A stretch of 64,000 nucleotides of DNA from Serratia symbiotica (GTDB lineage Bacteria > Pseudomonadota > Gammaproteobacteria > Enterobacterales > Enterobacteriaceae). The first letter of the stretch is position 1; each line of letters begins with the position of its first letter. The DNA lies in contig FUHL01000001.1 of the NCBI GenBank assembly GCA_900155695.1, positions 900,609-964,608 on the forward strand, in the 5' to 3' direction. A model generated the notes under the pieces. It ran no database searches and was not told the origin of the DNA. It saw only the letters and a program-made list of their open reading frames with translations. A program made the translations under genes and the position numbers. Of the stretch, positions 9,660 to 22,828 are shown piece after piece.

Positions 9660-10946
9660 ATGGATAGAATTTTATTACTTTTTTATCAGATACTTTTCTA
9701 CTTTATCCAACCTTTGATCTTGCTTCGTTTATTACTACGTAGCCTTAAAGCTCCAGATTACCGTCAACGCTGGGCAGAACGCTATGGATATTGCAGCGGA
9801 AAAGTAGCACCTGGTGGTATAATGCTTCATGCTGTTTCTGTCGGAGAGACAGTAGCTGCTGTACCCCTTGTGCGAGCACTGATATACCATTACCCTCATT
9901 TACCTTTGACTGTGACTACAATGACACCAACAGGTTCCGAATGTGTACTATCTGCCTTGGGAAAAGATGTATACCATGTCTATCTACCTTATGATTTACC
10001 TGGTGCAGTGAAACGCTTCCTAGACCAAGTCGATCCTAAATTAGTGATTATCATGGAAACTGAGTTGTGGCCAAACTTGATTAATGCGCTATATCAACGG
10101 CACATTCCTCTAGTTATCGCTAACGCACGTCTTTCAGCACGCTCTGCTGCAAGGTATAAGAAAATTAGCTATTTTTTTCGTAACATATTACAGCGCATTA
10201 CTTTGATCGCCGTACAAAATCAGGAAGATTGTGATCGCTTCGTCGAATTGGGCCTAAAACACTCGCAACTAATTGTGACGAGTAGTCTAAAATTTGATAT
10301 CTCTATTACACCAGAACTTGCTAATCGTACTGTTCTCCTAAGACAACAATGGGCACCGCATCGCCTAGTTTGGATCGCTACCAGTACCCATGATGGTGAA
10401 GAACGCATTTTACTGGCCGCACAACGTCGACTTTTAGAAAAGTACCCTAATTTATTACTAATACTAGTACCACGTCAACCAGAACGTTTTCCTACTGCTC
10501 AAAATATGTCAAAAAAAGCCGGCTTTAGCTATATACTTCGTAGTAGTGGAGAAATACCTTCCGACAATACGCAAATTGTAATTGGGGACACCATAGGTGA
10601 ATTAATGCTACTCTATGGTATTGCTGAGCTAGCATTTATTGGTGGTAGTTTAGTTAACCGTGGTGGACATAACCCTTTAGAAGCTGCTGCCTATGCTATA
10701 CCAGTACTTATGGGACCGTATACATTTAACTTTAATGATATCTGCAAAAAGCTATCTAAAGCAAAAGGATTGATTACTGTATCAGATACAGAGTCTTTAG
10801 TTAAAGCAGTGGAGCTCCTACTAATTGACAAGGATTATCGCCGTAACTATGGTCTTCATGCAGCAGAAGTATTACATCAGAATCAGGGAGCTCTGCAACA
10901 CCTTCTACAACTCTTAGAACCTTATCTCCCACCTAGGAGACATTAA
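9660..10946 (+). CDS. waaA: Kdo transferase (lipid IVA 3-deoxy-D-manno-octulosonate transferase)
   Basis: Transfers Kdo residues to lipid IVA, the essential step linking lipid A to the core. It is anchored at the inner membrane by its N terminus (hydrophobic about residues 4-24). It has 428 residues (E. coli 425). The catalytic glutamate is in AVSVGETVAA (about residue 62), and the TMTPTGSE, METELWPNL and GGHNPLEAAA motifs are intact. The dead waaE starts one base after its stop, as in an operon. With HldD/HldE/WaaC/WaaF kept, the cell should still make a Kdo-heptose inner core. Confidence 0.97.
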   Translation: MDRILLLFYQILFYFIQPLILLRLLLRSLKAPDYRQRWAERYGYCSGKVAPGGIMLHAVSVGETVAAVPLVRALIYHYPHLPLTVTTMTPTGSECVLSALGKDVYHVYLPYDLPGAVKRFLDQVDPKLVIIMETELWPNLINALYQRHIPLVIANARLSARSAARYKKISYFFRNILQRITLIAVQNQEDCDRFVELGLKHSQLIVTSSLKFDISITPELANRTVLLRQQWAPHRLVWIATSTHDGEERILLAAQRRLLEKYPNLLLILVPRQPERFPTAQNMSKKAGFSYILRSSGEIPSDNTQIVIGDTIGELMLLYGIAELAFIGGSLVNRGGHNPLEAAAYAIPVLMGPYTFNFNDICKKLSKAKGLITVSDTESLVKAVELLLIDKDYRRNYGLHAAEVLHQNQGALQHLLQLLEPYLPPRRH

Positions 10947-12206
<1,260 letters not shown>

Positions 12207-13137
12207 TCTATTGGTATTAGTAATAGCAAAATAGCAGCAGTACTATTATATTTATGCTCTATAAATGCATAACAGCTAATCATTGAACTTGCACTTTCTC
12301 TTTAATGCTCATGTTCTTAAAATAGCAATTACAAACTATTAAACATTCCATGCTCTCCTGCATTGGAATCCTATTTGATCACTAAAGAGTGCAGTATTAA
12401 TTTAAAAATATAATTTAGGATGTTATAAAATCATTACTTTATATGATTAACCTTTAAAGAATGCATGACCATACTTGTATGGAAGAATTTTAAGATCAAT
12501 AATCCAATTTCATATTATTAGTTAATGTATAAGTAATAGAGTAATATAAAGGATTAAAATTAATTATTTTTATTGCTCATATCCTCTATACTGTAATTTA
12601 AGAAATCTTTCTTGGTATCTTGGTAGAACGAGCCTTCTATGATAAACGAATTCAATTTATTTCTAAATAATTAAAAACATATGTCTAATCTAAAATTCAA
12701 TTTATTTTACTAAGAAATTCTTAAATAATATTAGCATAAAGTATTTTAAGTAATTAGTTTCAATTGAATTAAATAATTCCTAAATGAGCAATATCAGCGA
12801 TAAAATAAATAAATTATTTACAAGTGAAATAATGCATTCTTGAAATAATTAATAAAGTATTTAAGTCATGCTATAATGATTATAGTAGATATTTAATATT
12901 TCATGAATATTGATTCAATCATCCTCATTATCTATTATGATAATCAATTAATAATTATAGGAGTTATTTCATTATTGTGTCTTCTTTGTGTATTTTTAAT
13001 AAAAAATAATAAGCATTAATAAATAATCATACTGCTCATATAATATACAATATCATATTGAATCGTTTCAATCTATATCCGTGCCACTATGTCCGTTTAG
13101 GTATGTCTTACGATACTATTATCTTAATATTTTAAAA
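12207..13137. other. Spacer at the expected mutM position
   Basis: E. coli has mutM between coaD and rpmG. Here there are 0.9 kb of stops. On the minus strand around 12290-12395 a few residues could match the MutM C terminus (FSDQIGF, then ECLIVCNCYF shifted against FLQSDGKPGYF and GEPCRVCGTPI), but this is too weak to annotate as a pseudogene. Confidence 0.5.
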
Positions 13138-13169
13138 ATAAAACCCGGGGGGGGTTAACCAGGTTTTAT
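13138..13169 (-). terminator. Probable rho-independent terminator of rpmB-rpmG
   Basis: On the minus strand the stem is ATAAAACC / GGTTTTAT and the tail is T-rich (TTTTTAA). It lies 13 bases after the rpmG stop. The loop holds a run of eight G on the plus strand (13147-13154), odd in such AT-rich DNA. Confidence 0.7.
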
Positions 13170-13182
13170 CACTTGATTACAA

Positions 13183-13350
13183 TTATTTAATTTTTGCCTC
13201 TTTATAAATAACATGCTTGCGGATAACTGGATCAAATTTCTTGATTTCTAACTTTTCTAATTTGGTGCGCTTGTTCTTCATGGTCGTGTAAAAGTGACCA
13301 GTGCCAGAAGAAGAAATTAACTTAATCTTCTCTCGAAGACCTTTAGCCAT
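13183..13350 (-). CDS. rpmG: 50S ribosomal protein L33
   Basis: Small protein of the large ribosomal subunit near the E site. Fifty-five residues, the same as E. coli: begins [20 protein letters not shown] and ends [12 protein letters not shown]. It is of the cysteine-free type, as in E. coli, so it does not bind zinc. It follows rpmB by 11 bases on the same strand and is followed by a hairpin terminator. Confidence 0.97.
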   Translation of the reverse strand: MAKGLREKIKLISSSGTGHFYTTMKNKRTKLEKLEIKKFDPVIRKHVIYKEAKIK

Positions 13351-13361
13351 GATGAAGTTCC

Positions 13362-13598
13362 TTAATAATTGTGACCACGGGCGCGCAGATCGGATAAAAT
13401 CATGCTAATGCCTTTTTTATCGATAAAACGCATACCTTTAGCAGATACACGAAGGGTTACAAATCGATGCTCATCCTCAACCCAAAAACGATGCGAATGT
13501 AAGTTAGGGATAAAACGACGTTTTGTCGCATTCATTGCGTGTGAACGATTGTTGCCGCTCATAGGACACTTGCCAGTAACTTGGCAAATTCGTGACAT
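13362..13598 (-). CDS. rpmB: 50S ribosomal protein L28
   Basis: Large-subunit ribosomal protein of 78 residues, the same as E. coli. Begins [20 protein letters not shown] and keeps the VTGK...GNNRSHA signature and the basic core [13 protein letters not shown]. It is the first gene of the rpmB-rpmG operon. A GGAG precedes the start on the minus strand. radC and coaBC, next to it in E. coli, are absent. Confidence 0.97.
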   Translation of the reverse strand: MSRICQVTGKCPMSGNNRSHAMNATKRRFIPNLHSHRFWVEDEHRFVTLRVSAKGMRFIDKKGISMILSDLRARGHNY

Positions 13599-15692
13599 GT
13601 CTATTCTCCAAAAAATAAAATACTCTTAAATTGCATGTAAAATGAACTAGTTATTAATAATTTTTAATGCTATGACAGAACTATTTATATTAAATATATA
13701 ATCGTCCGGTCAAAACATGCATGTATTGTTCCTTATTCCAAACCTAAGTTTTATAAATTTGCCATAGTATAAACTTTGCAATTGCAGTGCTCAAGTAATG
13801 AAGTGCTCAAAGTATGATAAAGTTGCATATAATCCATTAAATAATCCATCTAACCACTGCATATTTAAACATGCTGATTTTGATGATATCAAGATATTAA
13901 TGAGTTAATGAACAATTAACTCATTAAAATAGAAATATTGCGATTTTAGATAAAATAGCAATAGAATGCTAGATTGATACGATTAACATGTATGTCTTAT
14001 AAAGCAAACCGACCCCCTAACAATAAAATTAAATGTCTATTAAGAAAATAATCTGGCATTTTTCTATGAAGTGTAAAGACCTTGCATTTGAAATTTTCAT
14101 ACTAGACTAGTATGTTTTTTTAAAATAAAATATTTTACGGAAATTAATAGATGGAATTTAATGTAAGGAAAATATTTAATTTGCTAAACAATACTAGAAA
14201 TATTTTAGCTATATTTTTATTTTATAACTTAATGACTTAATATATAATCTAATCTAGATACTATCACATAAAATGCTTAAATAATTTTTCATTTTTAATA
14301 AAATTGATATGTATCTACATGTTATGCAAGAAAGTTGCCGCTATGATATTTTTAGATTACAATGAGACATCATAATTATTTATTAAAAACTTATTGATCG
14401 TTTTATAAAGAAACAATGTTAAGCAAAATTTATAATACTACTGCAAGGAAATAAATAAAAGCATTTAATGAACTACGATTTTTATTCTGGCTATGATATA
14501 AACTTTAATGTCAATAATAGATATTAGGTAGACAATAGAAGTATTGTCTATCATTATTAGGCAACTTAAATCTTTATAGAAAAAATAAGTAATATTGTGC
14601 AGTGTATGATTATATAGAAAATAAAGCTATTGATATATCATATAGATATGTATATTCTACTAACAGTAGAGAGAAAAAATTTTAAAACTATACCTATGAA
14701 CTAAATAAAAACAAAATATAGAATTTTTTAAAATTATACCAAAAGTTAAGAATATCATCTAATTTATCAACCAACTAGGTTCGAAAACTTTAATATAATA
14801 GCACTATATTATATTTTAAAATTTTTACATGATGAGTTGTCTATGACGAACATGTGACTAATGTCACATCATGATATTCAAGAAAATACTACTATCAAAA
14901 GATATTCTATATTTAGTACTTTGACTAAAAAGTCAATATTTCTTTTATTCGCGCAAATTAGATAAAAGCACATACTATATAAGTAGAATAAAAGTATATC
15001 ATCACTAGTTAGAAAAAAACGAATATATCTATATTTACTAAACATATTAGCATACTCTAAATCTCTATGCTCGCTTTAAATTAGATAGGATATAATATCC
15101 TATTTATTCATACTGGAAGCAAGACTAAAATAGTCAATGAGATTATAATAAATAGCACTATACCTAAGAAAAAATATTAATCTTTTGTGAATTAACTAAT
15201 ATTTATATTCGTCATTAGAACAATAAATAATATTGTATAAATACTGAATATTAATAACATTTTGCTTCAAAAGTTATTTATACAGAATACATATAGTTAT
15301 GTAATATATAGTAGATACTGAAAAAAGTTTAAAGTACGTATCTATTTAAAACTGAAAATCAAGTTATCTATCCCTGATTATTAAATAATACATCTAAAAG
15401 ATTGTAAATAAAATTTATAGTGCAACAATAAGATATTTGAACTTGATCATGCTAGTAATAGACTAAAACAGTTATCAGCTAGTACGCCGTGTAACGTTAT
15501 AAGTGTCTTACTACACTATCCTTCATACTAAATTAATGATCTATAATTAAAAATAAAATAGTATCTATAAACGACTGTAGAAAAAAGATGCTAAAATAAT
15601 TATAATATTTCCTAAATTAAAATAGATTGATAAAATCCTTTATAGACATATAAAGGAAAAAATTGATATTTATGAAACTCATAATTAAAGCT
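13599..15692. other. Long AT-rich spacer between rpmB and ihfB
   Basis: 2.1 kb with stops in all frames and no recognisable gene or RNA. Enterobacterial gene order breaks in this interval (rpmB side to ihfB side), so it contains a rearrangement junction. Confidence 0.65.
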
Positions 15693-15719
15693 AAAACGGC
15701 ACCTTACGGTACCGTTTTA
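15693..15719 (-). terminator. Hairpin downstream of ihfB
   Basis: AAAACGGCACC, loop ttac, GGTACCGTTTT; 10 of 11 positions pair. It lies 14 bases past the ihfB stop. Because the arms begin and end in A-runs and T-runs it could terminate transcription in both directions. Confidence 0.7.
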
Positions 15720-15732
15720 TTTTATCCAAAAA

Positions 15733-16035
15733 TTATATATAGGTGATATCACTACTATGAATATTGACGCGATCACGCAGATCTTTACCAGGCTTAAAGT
15801 GAGGAACATACTTGCAATCCAGCTTGACTTGATTACCAGTTTTTGGATTGCGGCCTACACGTGGAGCACGGTAATGAAGTGAAAAACTTCCAAATCCACG
15901 GATTTCAATCCTTTCACCATCTGCCAATGTCACTGCCATATACTCAAGCATCTCTTTTACTGCATTATCAACAATTTTTTTAGGGATATGAGCTTTCTGA
16001 TTCGCAATCTTGTCAATCAGTTCAGACTTGGTCAT
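15733..16035 (-). CDS. ihfB: Integration host factor beta subunit
   Basis: Sequence-specific DNA-bending protein of the HU/IHF family, which works as a heterodimer with IhfA in nucleoid structure and regulation. One hundred residues (E. coli 94), with six extra at the C terminus. The family signature [20 protein letters not shown] and the DNA-intercalating proline (RNPKTG) are present. The frame is open 11 codons further upstream, but [11 protein letters not shown] is the family start and has GGAG 6 bases before it. It follows rpsA as in E. coli. Confidence 0.96.
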   Translation of the reverse strand: MTKSELIDKIANQKAHIPKKIVDNAVKEMLEYMAVTLADGERIEIRGFGSFSLHYRAPRVGRNPKTGNQVKLDCKYVPHFKPGKDLRDRVNIHSSDITYI

Positions 16036-16089
16036 AATGACTCCAAGTTTTGCAGAAGAATACTGCATGAGACAGAAAAAACTTTTTCT

Positions 16090-17769
16090 TTATTGCTCAC
16101 CTTTAGCTGCTTTAAAAGCTTCAATCATGGCATTAGAGAAATTATTAATTTCTTCTTTTTTATGACTAACAGTAGAGATGGTATCTTTTTCATCTGTTTC
16201 TTCTTTCACACATGCAAATAAACTTACTACACGGTTCTTACGGTCAACACCAGTGAATTTAGCTTCAATTTCATCACCAACCTTTAGAGCTAACGTTGCA
16301 TCTTCAATATGTTCACGAGAGCAGTCAGCAGAACGCAGATAACCTTCTACGCCGCCTGCTAATTCAACTGTAGCACCTTTGATATCTACTGCGGTGACCG
16401 TGCCCTTAATAAGGGTTCCTTTCTTATTAATGGACAGGTAGTAATTGAAAGGATCTTCGGACAATTGCTTCACGCCTAAAGAGATACGCTCACGCTCTGC
16501 ATCAACTTGTAAAACGACTGCAGTAATTTCTTCGCCTTTCTTATATTCACGAACTGCTTCTTCACCTGCAATATTCCAAGAAATATCAGATAAGTGAACT
16601 AAACCATCAATACCTCCTTCAAGGCCAATGAAAATACCAAAATCAGTAATAGACTTGATTTTACCTTCAACATGTTCACCTTTGTTATGCTTTTCTGCAA
16701 AATTTTGCCATGGATTAGATTTACACTGCTTTAATCCTAGAGAAATACGACGACGTTCTTCGTCAATGTCTAGAACCATCACTTCCACTACATCACCTAC
16801 ATTAACAACTTTAGAGGGATGTAGATTTTTATTTGTCCAATCCATTTCAGAAACGTGTACTAAACCTTCAACACCTTCTTCAATTTCTACAAAGCATCCA
16901 TAATCAGTTAAGTTGGTAATTCGGCCTATTAGTTTAGTGCTTTCTGGATAACGTTTTGCAATAGCAACCCATGGATCTTCTCCAAGCTGTTTTAGACCAA
17001 GTGAAACACGAATACGTTCGCGATCAAATTTTAGTATTTTAACGATAACTTCATCACCCACGTTAACAATTTCACTTGGGTGCTTAACTCGTTTCCAGGC
17101 CATATCAGTAATGTGTAACAAGCCGTCGATACCACCTAAATCAACAAAAGCACCATAGTCAGTAAGGTTTTTAACGATACCTTTAGCTGCCAAGCCTTCT
17201 TGCAAGTTTTCTAATAATTGGTCACGCTCTGCGCTATTCTCGGATTCAATAATTGCACGACGAGAAACAACAACATTATTACGTTTCTGATCTAGCTTGA
17301 TAACTTTAAATTCAAGTTCTTTTCCTTCCAAATATAGCATGTCTCGTACTGGACGTACATCAACTAGAGAACCCGGAAGGAACGCACGAATACCATTCAA
17401 CTCAACGGTGAAGCCACCCTTTACTTTTCCGTTGATAATACCAATAACGGTTGAATTATCTGCATAAGCTTTTTCCAGCGTAATCCAAGCTTCATGACGC
17501 TTTGCTTTTTCACGAGAAAGTAGGGTTTCACCAAAGCCATCTTCAATAGCTTCTAGCGCAACGTCAACTTTATCACCAACCTGTATTTCCAATTCGCCCT
17601 GTGCATTTTTAAATTGCTCAACCGGGATAGCAGATTCAGACTTAAGACCAGCATCAACTAGTACCATATCTTTATCGATAGCAATGACAATGCCACGAAC
17701 GATAGAACCAGGACGGGTTTCAATTGTTTTCAGGGATTCATCAAAGAGTTGAGCAAAAGATTCAGTCAT
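16090..17769 (-). CDS. rpsA: 30S ribosomal protein S1
   Basis: Binds mRNA on the small subunit and helps load structured or SD-poor messages. It has 559 residues (E. coli 557) with all six S1/OB repeats; for example [15 protein letters not shown] and [16 protein letters not shown] open repeats 3 and 5. The start at MTESFAQLF is the family start; five upstream codons are also open but not conserved. As in E. coli, the start has no strong SD, only GAAG in cttGAAGattaac, in keeping with the unusual S1 leader. It lies between cmk and ihfB, the standard order. Confidence 0.97.
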   Translation of the reverse strand: MTESFAQLFDESLKTIETRPGSIVRGIVIAIDKDMVLVDAGLKSESAIPVEQFKNAQGELEIQVGDKVDVALEAIEDGFGETLLSREKAKRHEAWITLEKAYADNSTVIGIINGKVKGGFTVELNGIRAFLPGSLVDVRPVRDMLYLEGKELEFKVIKLDQKRNNVVVSRRAIIESENSAERDQLLENLQEGLAAKGIVKNLTDYGAFVDLGGIDGLLHITDMAWKRVKHPSEIVNVGDEVIVKILKFDRERIRVSLGLKQLGEDPWVAIAKRYPESTKLIGRITNLTDYGCFVEIEEGVEGLVHVSEMDWTNKNLHPSKVVNVGDVVEVMVLDIDEERRRISLGLKQCKSNPWQNFAEKHNKGEHVEGKIKSITDFGIFIGLEGGIDGLVHLSDISWNIAGEEAVREYKKGEEITAVVLQVDAERERISLGVKQLSEDPFNYYLSINKKGTLIKGTVTAVDIKGATVELAGGVEGYLRSADCSREHIEDATLALKVGDEIEAKFTGVDRKNRVVSLFACVKEETDEKDTISTVSHKKEEINNFSNAMIEAFKAAKGEQ

Positions 17770-17958
17770 TTTGTTAATCTTCAAGATTATTTAGTTTAAC
17801 GACCATTTAACATCCTTCTAAATGGGGGTTGTTCAATACCCAGACATTGGCTTCATGCCGACAGGGTTTAAGGTTTAATGGGTAAAATATACCCAATACA
17901 TTACAATACTTCTATAAAAATAATGTAAAATCTAACCGCTCTGAAAATCTTATCGATG
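17770..17958 (-). promoter_or_regulatory. rpsA leader / cmk-rpsA intergenic region
   Basis: This 189-base stretch keeps more G and C than other spacers. It includes a hairpin GGGTA-aaatat-ACCC near 17880-17895 and further G-rich and C-rich segments (around 17823 and 17840). In E. coli the rpsA leader folds into hairpins that replace a classical SD and mediate S1 autoregulation; the retained structure here suggests the same, by inference. Confidence 0.45.
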
Positions 17959-18639
17959 TTAGAACGCAATGAATTTTTGTATATAACATAACGCTTGCTG
18001 GATAACTTCTCCAATCGATAAGCTACTAGAATCCAGCATAAATGCATCAGAAGCAGGCACCAGAGGTGCGGTAGCCCGATTACGATCACGATTATCGCGT
18101 TTCCTCATCTCAGCTACAAGCCATTTAAAGTTAACATTAAAGCCTCTTTCCTGCAACTGTAGCCTGCGGCGCTTACCTCGCTCATCTACACTAGCATCAA
18201 GGAATATTTTGATCTTAGCATCTGGGAAAATTATCGTTCCCATATCTCGGCCATCTGCCACTAGGCCAGGTTCATTACGAAACGAACGTTGGAGATATAT
18301 CAGTGATTTACGTACTTTTGGTAACTTAGCAACTTGTGAAGCGATCTTACTAACAGTTTCAGTCCGAATCTTATTCGTAACGTCTTCACCTTCGAACACC
18401 ATTAGTAACTGTCCATCATGGAGGTCAAAACAAAAATCTAGATGTGTGACTAACTGAACTAGAGCTTCTTCAGATGTAATATCTACTTGATAATTAAAAG
18501 CTGCAAGAGCTACTAAACGGTAGATTGCACCGGAATCAAGCACATGCCAACCAAGTAACTCAGCTAAAGCTTTACAGAGCGTTCCCTTACCGGAACCACT
18601 TGGTCCATCAATGGTGATTACCGTAGCGATAGCTGTCAT
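17959..18639 (-). CDS. cmk: Cytidylate kinase
   Basis: Phosphorylates CMP and dCMP to the diphosphates, recycling CMP released in phospholipid, LPS and RNA turnover. It has 226 residues (E. coli 227). The P-loop GPSGSGKGT is at residues 12-20, with the CMP-binding DGRDMGT and the lid-region RDNRDRNR motif, all matching E. coli. The start has a strong SD (AAGGAGG). It is upstream of rpsA as in E. coli; the further-upstream aroA is not present here. Confidence 0.97.
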   Translation of the reverse strand: MTAIATVITIDGPSGSGKGTLCKALAELLGWHVLDSGAIYRLVALAAFNYQVDITSEEALVQLVTHLDFCFDLHDGQLLMVFEGEDVTNKIRTETVSKIASQVAKLPKVRKSLIYLQRSFRNEPGLVADGRDMGTIIFPDAKIKIFLDASVDERGKRRRLQLQERGFNVNFKWLVAEMRKRDNRDRNRATAPLVPASDAFMLDSSSLSIGEVIQQALCYIQKFIAF

Positions 18640-20080
18640 TTACCCTCCTTTTGCTCTATTAACCCTATTTTATATATCAGACATCACAGCACAAAAAGTC
18701 TATATCCACATCAATAATCTGCTGATCTGTAACGCTTATACCATAATTGTCAATCTTTAATAGTATCTCGTGCCAATATTATCGCATATAATATGCAAAT
18801 ATGCAGTGAACTGTTATATAGGAACAGTTAGATTATTTAAAATATACGTATAAAATATAAAACAAGTTTAGTACTTAAATGACATTCCATACAATGGTAA
18901 TATAGAAATTTTAGTAATTGATATTAAGGCTTAGAATAACATTCTCTATAATATTTACAATCCCGTCAAATATAGATGCAATAGCATCATGTATTAAGAC
19001 CTACTAAACCGTTTATCAATATCCAGATAACTAAAAATTATTTTTATACTTTGTAATCAGATACAAACATTTTTGAATGTCTTGTATTTATAAATCTAAT
19101 GGGTAAGACTGCATCAGTCATAATTGCATTAGTCATAAGCAGGATTTTAAGTGTTCTATTTTTCCTTCATGGATACTTTTTAAAATTATCATACATTTTT
19201 ATCGCTATTGATTAATATATCTATTGCATTCATTAATGTGTCTTCATAGTATGATCAATAATAAAAATGATGTTCCTATTAAATATGATCAATAGATAAG
19301 ATTACTTTCGTTCGTTATATCACGATGATCACTAAACTAACAACTTCATTTTCCATCAAAAATAGATAAAATATATAAAAATGACCAGGATTCATAAACC
19401 ATAAATTATATAGTATGTAAATTATATAGTATTCAAAAATGCATTATCCATTAATGTACTTAAATGTCTACCTTTATTTTTAGTTCAATCTATAATATAT
19501 TGACTTGTCAATGAATCCACCAATAATATAAAAGTAGTGATTACATTCTAAATTATTTTATTATAAAATTCGTTATTATTTCATAATGAGTGATTATCTC
19601 TTAGATAAATATAATATTAATTGACTGGTTTTTACACAATGCATGTTTTGAATTTAAAATTTTTGTAAAATTATAAAATATTTTCGCTTAGCAGATGATG
19701 TGGTAAAGTGCATGAATAATAAATATTATTAATAGTTTTACTACTACAATCTAGTATTTAATGCAAAATGAGATATTTAATATATTTTCCGCTATAATCA
19801 GAATTTATTTATTTTTTTCTTCATAAGAAACTACTAATTTATTGTAAATACAAACCTATATATAAATATCTATCGAATGATAAATGAATATTATCAACTT
19901 ATATTTTGTTGGATAGATCTCTAGCTACAGCTAGCTGCTATTCATTAGGTTAATACTTACTGTTAGTATAACATCTAAAGATTCACGAAAATATAGCTAC
20001 ATATTTTTAAAAAAAATATTCCCTATTTACAGAAAATCTAATTCTAATAAATTTTCTTTTAGTGATAACTGTATAAAAGT
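18640..20080. other. AT-rich spacer between cmk and ygdQ
   Basis: 1.4 kb with stops in all frames. E. coli has aroA and serC upstream of cmk; no remnant could be read. A near-perfect 15-base direct repeat (TAAATTATATAGTAT, twice with one base between) occurs near 19403-19435. No RNA gene seen. Confidence 0.6.
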
Positions 20081-20127
20081 ATCTACAATATACAAATTAA
20101 TTACTATTAAATTTTTATATTGTAGAT
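20081..20127. repeat. 12-bp inverted repeat downstream of ygdQ
   Basis: ATCTACAATATA (20081-20092) and TATATTGTAGAT (20116-20127) are separated by 23 bases. It is 24 bases past the ygdQ stop and might act as a transcription end, but the long loop and lack of a T-run make that uncertain. Confidence 0.5.
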
Positions 20128-20151
20128 AAAGTAGAGTTTATACGATGTATA

Positions 20152-20883
20152 TCATTTCATATTATTTTCTTGAGAAATCCCTGCTGTTTTACGACACATT
20201 AAGTTTAGTATTTCGACCGCCATAGAGAAGAACATAGCAAAATAAATATAGCCTTTTGGTATGTATATTTTGAAACATTCTAGCATAAGAGTAAAACCTA
20301 CCAAGATTAAAAATGCTAGCGTTAGTACTTTTATAGATAAATGATTATTTACTAACTCACCGAGTGGCATGGCGACATACATCATGACGACAACAGCCGC
20401 TATTACCGCGACCATCATAATAAATAAATGATCGGATAGGCCTACAGCTGTTATTACTGAATCTAGACTAAAAATGATATCTAATAGTATTATTTTTATC
20501 ATCGCGCTACGGAAACCATGCACTTGATTATTCTGTTGTTCTTGTAGCCCTTTGATGATGTTGTAAATCTCTGTGCTGGCTTTCCAAATTAAGAAAAATC
20601 CACCAAAAAGTAAAATCAAATCACGAGCAGAAATACTATAAACCATTATGCTAAATAATGGATGTGTTAAGCGAATTACCCAGGTAATGGAACTAAGTAA
20701 GGCTAATCGTATCAACATAGCCATCGCAAGGCCAAGACAACGAGCTTTCTCCTGCTGAATTTTCGGCAATTTAGATACCACTAAGGAAAGGAAAATGATA
20801 TTATCAATACCTAAGATAATCTCAAGAATAGTTAGCGTGCCTAAGACTAACCAAGTATTGGAATCTACAATCCATTCTAGCAT
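20152..20883 (-). CDS. ygdQ: TerC-family membrane protein YgdQ
   Basis: Integral inner-membrane protein of the TerC family, with about seven membrane segments. It has 243 residues (E. coli 237). The family motifs LEIILGIDNIIFLSL (residues 20-34) and LLDIIFSLDSVITAVGLSDH are intact; their acidic residues are thought to bind metal, and TerC proteins have been linked to manganese handling. The frame is open 26 codons upstream, but MLEWIVDSNTWL is the family start. It is downstream of mutH as in E. coli. A second TerC-family protein is encoded at 35454-37034. Confidence 0.93.
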   Translation of the reverse strand: MLEWIVDSNTWLVLGTLTILEIILGIDNIIFLSLVVSKLPKIQQEKARCLGLAMAMLIRLALLSSITWVIRLTHPLFSIMVYSISARDLILLFGGFFLIWKASTEIYNIIKGLQEQQNNQVHGFRSAMIKIILLDIIFSLDSVITAVGLSDHLFIMMVAVIAAVVVMMYVAMPLGELVNNHLSIKVLTLAFLILVGFTLMLECFKIYIPKGYIYFAMFFSMAVEILNLMCRKTAGISQENNMK

Positions 20884-20951
20884 CGCCCTATAGACCTTAA
20901 TAAATATCAGAATGTAATTATATGCGTTTATCTTAGTATAGATGAGGTTTA

Positions 20952-21665
20952 CTAAACGCAAGCTTTATTTGAGAAATTTGATATTAAGAAATACCTCTCT
21001 AGCAAGAGAGCAGTGAAATTTTTTTTTAAATAAAAACCACGAGGTAATGTCAAAATTGGTTCGCCTTCTTCGCCTATGCCTTCAGTTAACACCTTGCTAT
21101 TAGATGCTTTAGGACGTAACTGAAGGACTGTACCGTGACTAGCAGTAATATGTTTTACATAACCGAAAACAATAAGCTCTACGAGCTCTTCCCAATCTCG
21201 TCGTAACATATCTTCTTCTGTGGTGTTTGGGCTCCACAGTAGCGGGAAACCGATACGCCGATATATCAGCGGTATTGTCCGCTCACCCTCTACCGGTATC
21301 CAAAGCACTCTAGACAGCTTATGACGAATATAACTACGATCCCATGTAATACCAATATTACCAGTTAACGATGCCATGCAGACAAAGGTATTTTCTAAAG
21401 GTTTTCCATAGGCATTAATGGGAATAGTTTTTAGTTCTATGCCCAATGCAGGAAAATCTTGCTCAGGTTTATTGCTAGCCATAGCACCTAGACATCGCTC
21501 CAGTAATATACCCACCCAGCCCTTATTATGTTTTAGATCTCTAGGAATGGGCATTTCCGCCTTTTTCGCTAGTTCACCCACTCTAAATCCAGCGAGTATT
21601 TTGGCTCGATCAAATAATTGTTGTTCATTTTTTGGTGGATGGAGTAATTGCGATAAGAATGCCAT
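20952..21665 (-). CDS. mutH: DNA mismatch repair endonuclease MutH
   Basis: Nicks the unmethylated strand at hemimethylated GATC sites when activated by MutS-MutL. It has 237 residues (E. coli 229). The catalytic D-x6-E-x-K triad is visible in [11 protein letters not shown], and the K in KPLENTF with the following VCMASLTGN segment matches the family. It sits between ygdQ and the divergent rppH, as in E. coli. Keeping MutH only makes sense if Dam, MutS and MutL also remain; those genes are not in this window. Confidence 0.95.
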   Translation of the reverse strand: MAFLSQLLHPPKNEQQLFDRAKILAGFRVGELAKKAEMPIPRDLKHNKGWVGILLERCLGAMASNKPEQDFPALGIELKTIPINAYGKPLENTFVCMASLTGNIGITWDRSYIRHKLSRVLWIPVEGERTIPLIYRRIGFPLLWSPNTTEEDMLRRDWEELVELIVFGYVKHITASHGTVLQLRPKASNSKVLTEGIGEEGEPILTLPRGFYLKKNFTALLLERYFLISNFSNKACV

Positions 21666-22339
21666 AAACCAAACCTGTTAGTTTTGTAAGAATACATACT
21701 TTCATTTAGAAATAGTAGCTAATTCAGTTTTTACGACTATAGCAAGAATAGTATTCTTTATATAATTTTATTGAAAATTTCGCACAATTCTTGTCGTGCA
21801 CTGTTTCAGTGGTATAGGTAAACATCCTAATAATTAAAAGTACCTTAACATTTTCTGTTATATATAGGATAAAAACATTACTGAACACTATTCATACCGT
21901 TAAATTTATACATGGATTTATTTCGCAAGTCATTTTATCGAAGTGTCTATGAATCAAAAAGTATGAGTATATTTTTTTTAAAAAAGTGGCTGATAACCAC
22001 TATGCTAGTGATAAGCATAAGCTTATTCATAAAGAAGATAATTGCATTATCTTGCTATATATTTAATATTAAAATTAAATTAACTTAAAGAGCATTGAAT
22101 ATCTCTAAAAGTTTTACTGATGTTACTTTAAGTATTTCATATATATAATTACAGAAAACAGAAAGCAGATCACTGAACCATGAAGATATAAGTTTTTTAT
22201 ATTTTCGCTCTGATCTATAAATTCTATCTATATCATTTAGTATCAAGTACTACAAAACAATGGTGTACCACCTGTGGCTTGTATGAAACAATAAAGCCAT
22301 CTATTAAGTATTAAAATTTAAAATTATCGAGGTAGTCCG
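21666..22339. other. Divergent spacer between mutH and rppH
   Basis: 0.67 kb carrying, presumably, the promoters of both genes. It includes a small hairpin AGTGG-ctgataa-CCACT near 21986-22002. No gene seen. Confidence 0.5.
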
Positions 22340-22828
22340 GTGATCGATGATGATGGCTACCGACCGAATGTTGGTATCGTAATCTGTAATAATCAGGGGC
22401 AGGTTCTATGGGCTCGCCGTTATGGTCAGCATTCCTGGCAGTTTCCTCAAGGCGGTATAAACCATGGAGAAACAGAAGAACAAGCGATGTACCGTGAATT
22501 ATTTGAAGAAGTTGGCCTAAGTAAAAAGGATGTGCGAATCCTAACTTCAACTCACAACTGGTTGTACTATAAATTACCAAAACGTTTTGTGCGATGGGAC
22601 ATAAAGCCAATATGTGTAGGCCAAAAACAGAAATGGTTTTTATTACAATTAGTATGTAACGACGCTGACATTAATATGCAACGTAGCAAAATTCCAGAAT
22701 TCGATTGTTGGCGTTGGGTAAGTTTTTGGTATCCTATCCGCCAAGTGGTACCATTCAAACGGTATGTTTATTGCGAAGTGATGAAAGAATTTGCTGCAAC
22801 CGTTATGCTAGTAACTCAAACACAATAA
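22340..22828 (+). CDS. rppH: RNA pyrophosphohydrolase
   Basis: Nudix hydrolase that removes pyrophosphate from the 5' end of mRNAs and so triggers RNase E decay. It has 162 residues (E. coli 176), lacking the basic C-terminal tail of E. coli. Uses a GTG start. The Nudix box reads [20 protein letters not shown] followed by VGL. FPQGG and the C-terminal [14 protein letters not shown] are well conserved. ptsP, downstream in E. coli, is gone. Confidence 0.96.
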   Translation: MIDDDGYRPNVGIVICNNQGQVLWARRYGQHSWQFPQGGINHGETEEQAMYRELFEEVGLSKKDVRILTSTHNWLYYKLPKRFVRWDIKPICVGQKQKWFLLQLVCNDADINMQRSKIPEFDCWRWVSFWYPIRQVVPFKRYVYCEVMKEFAATVMLVTQTQ

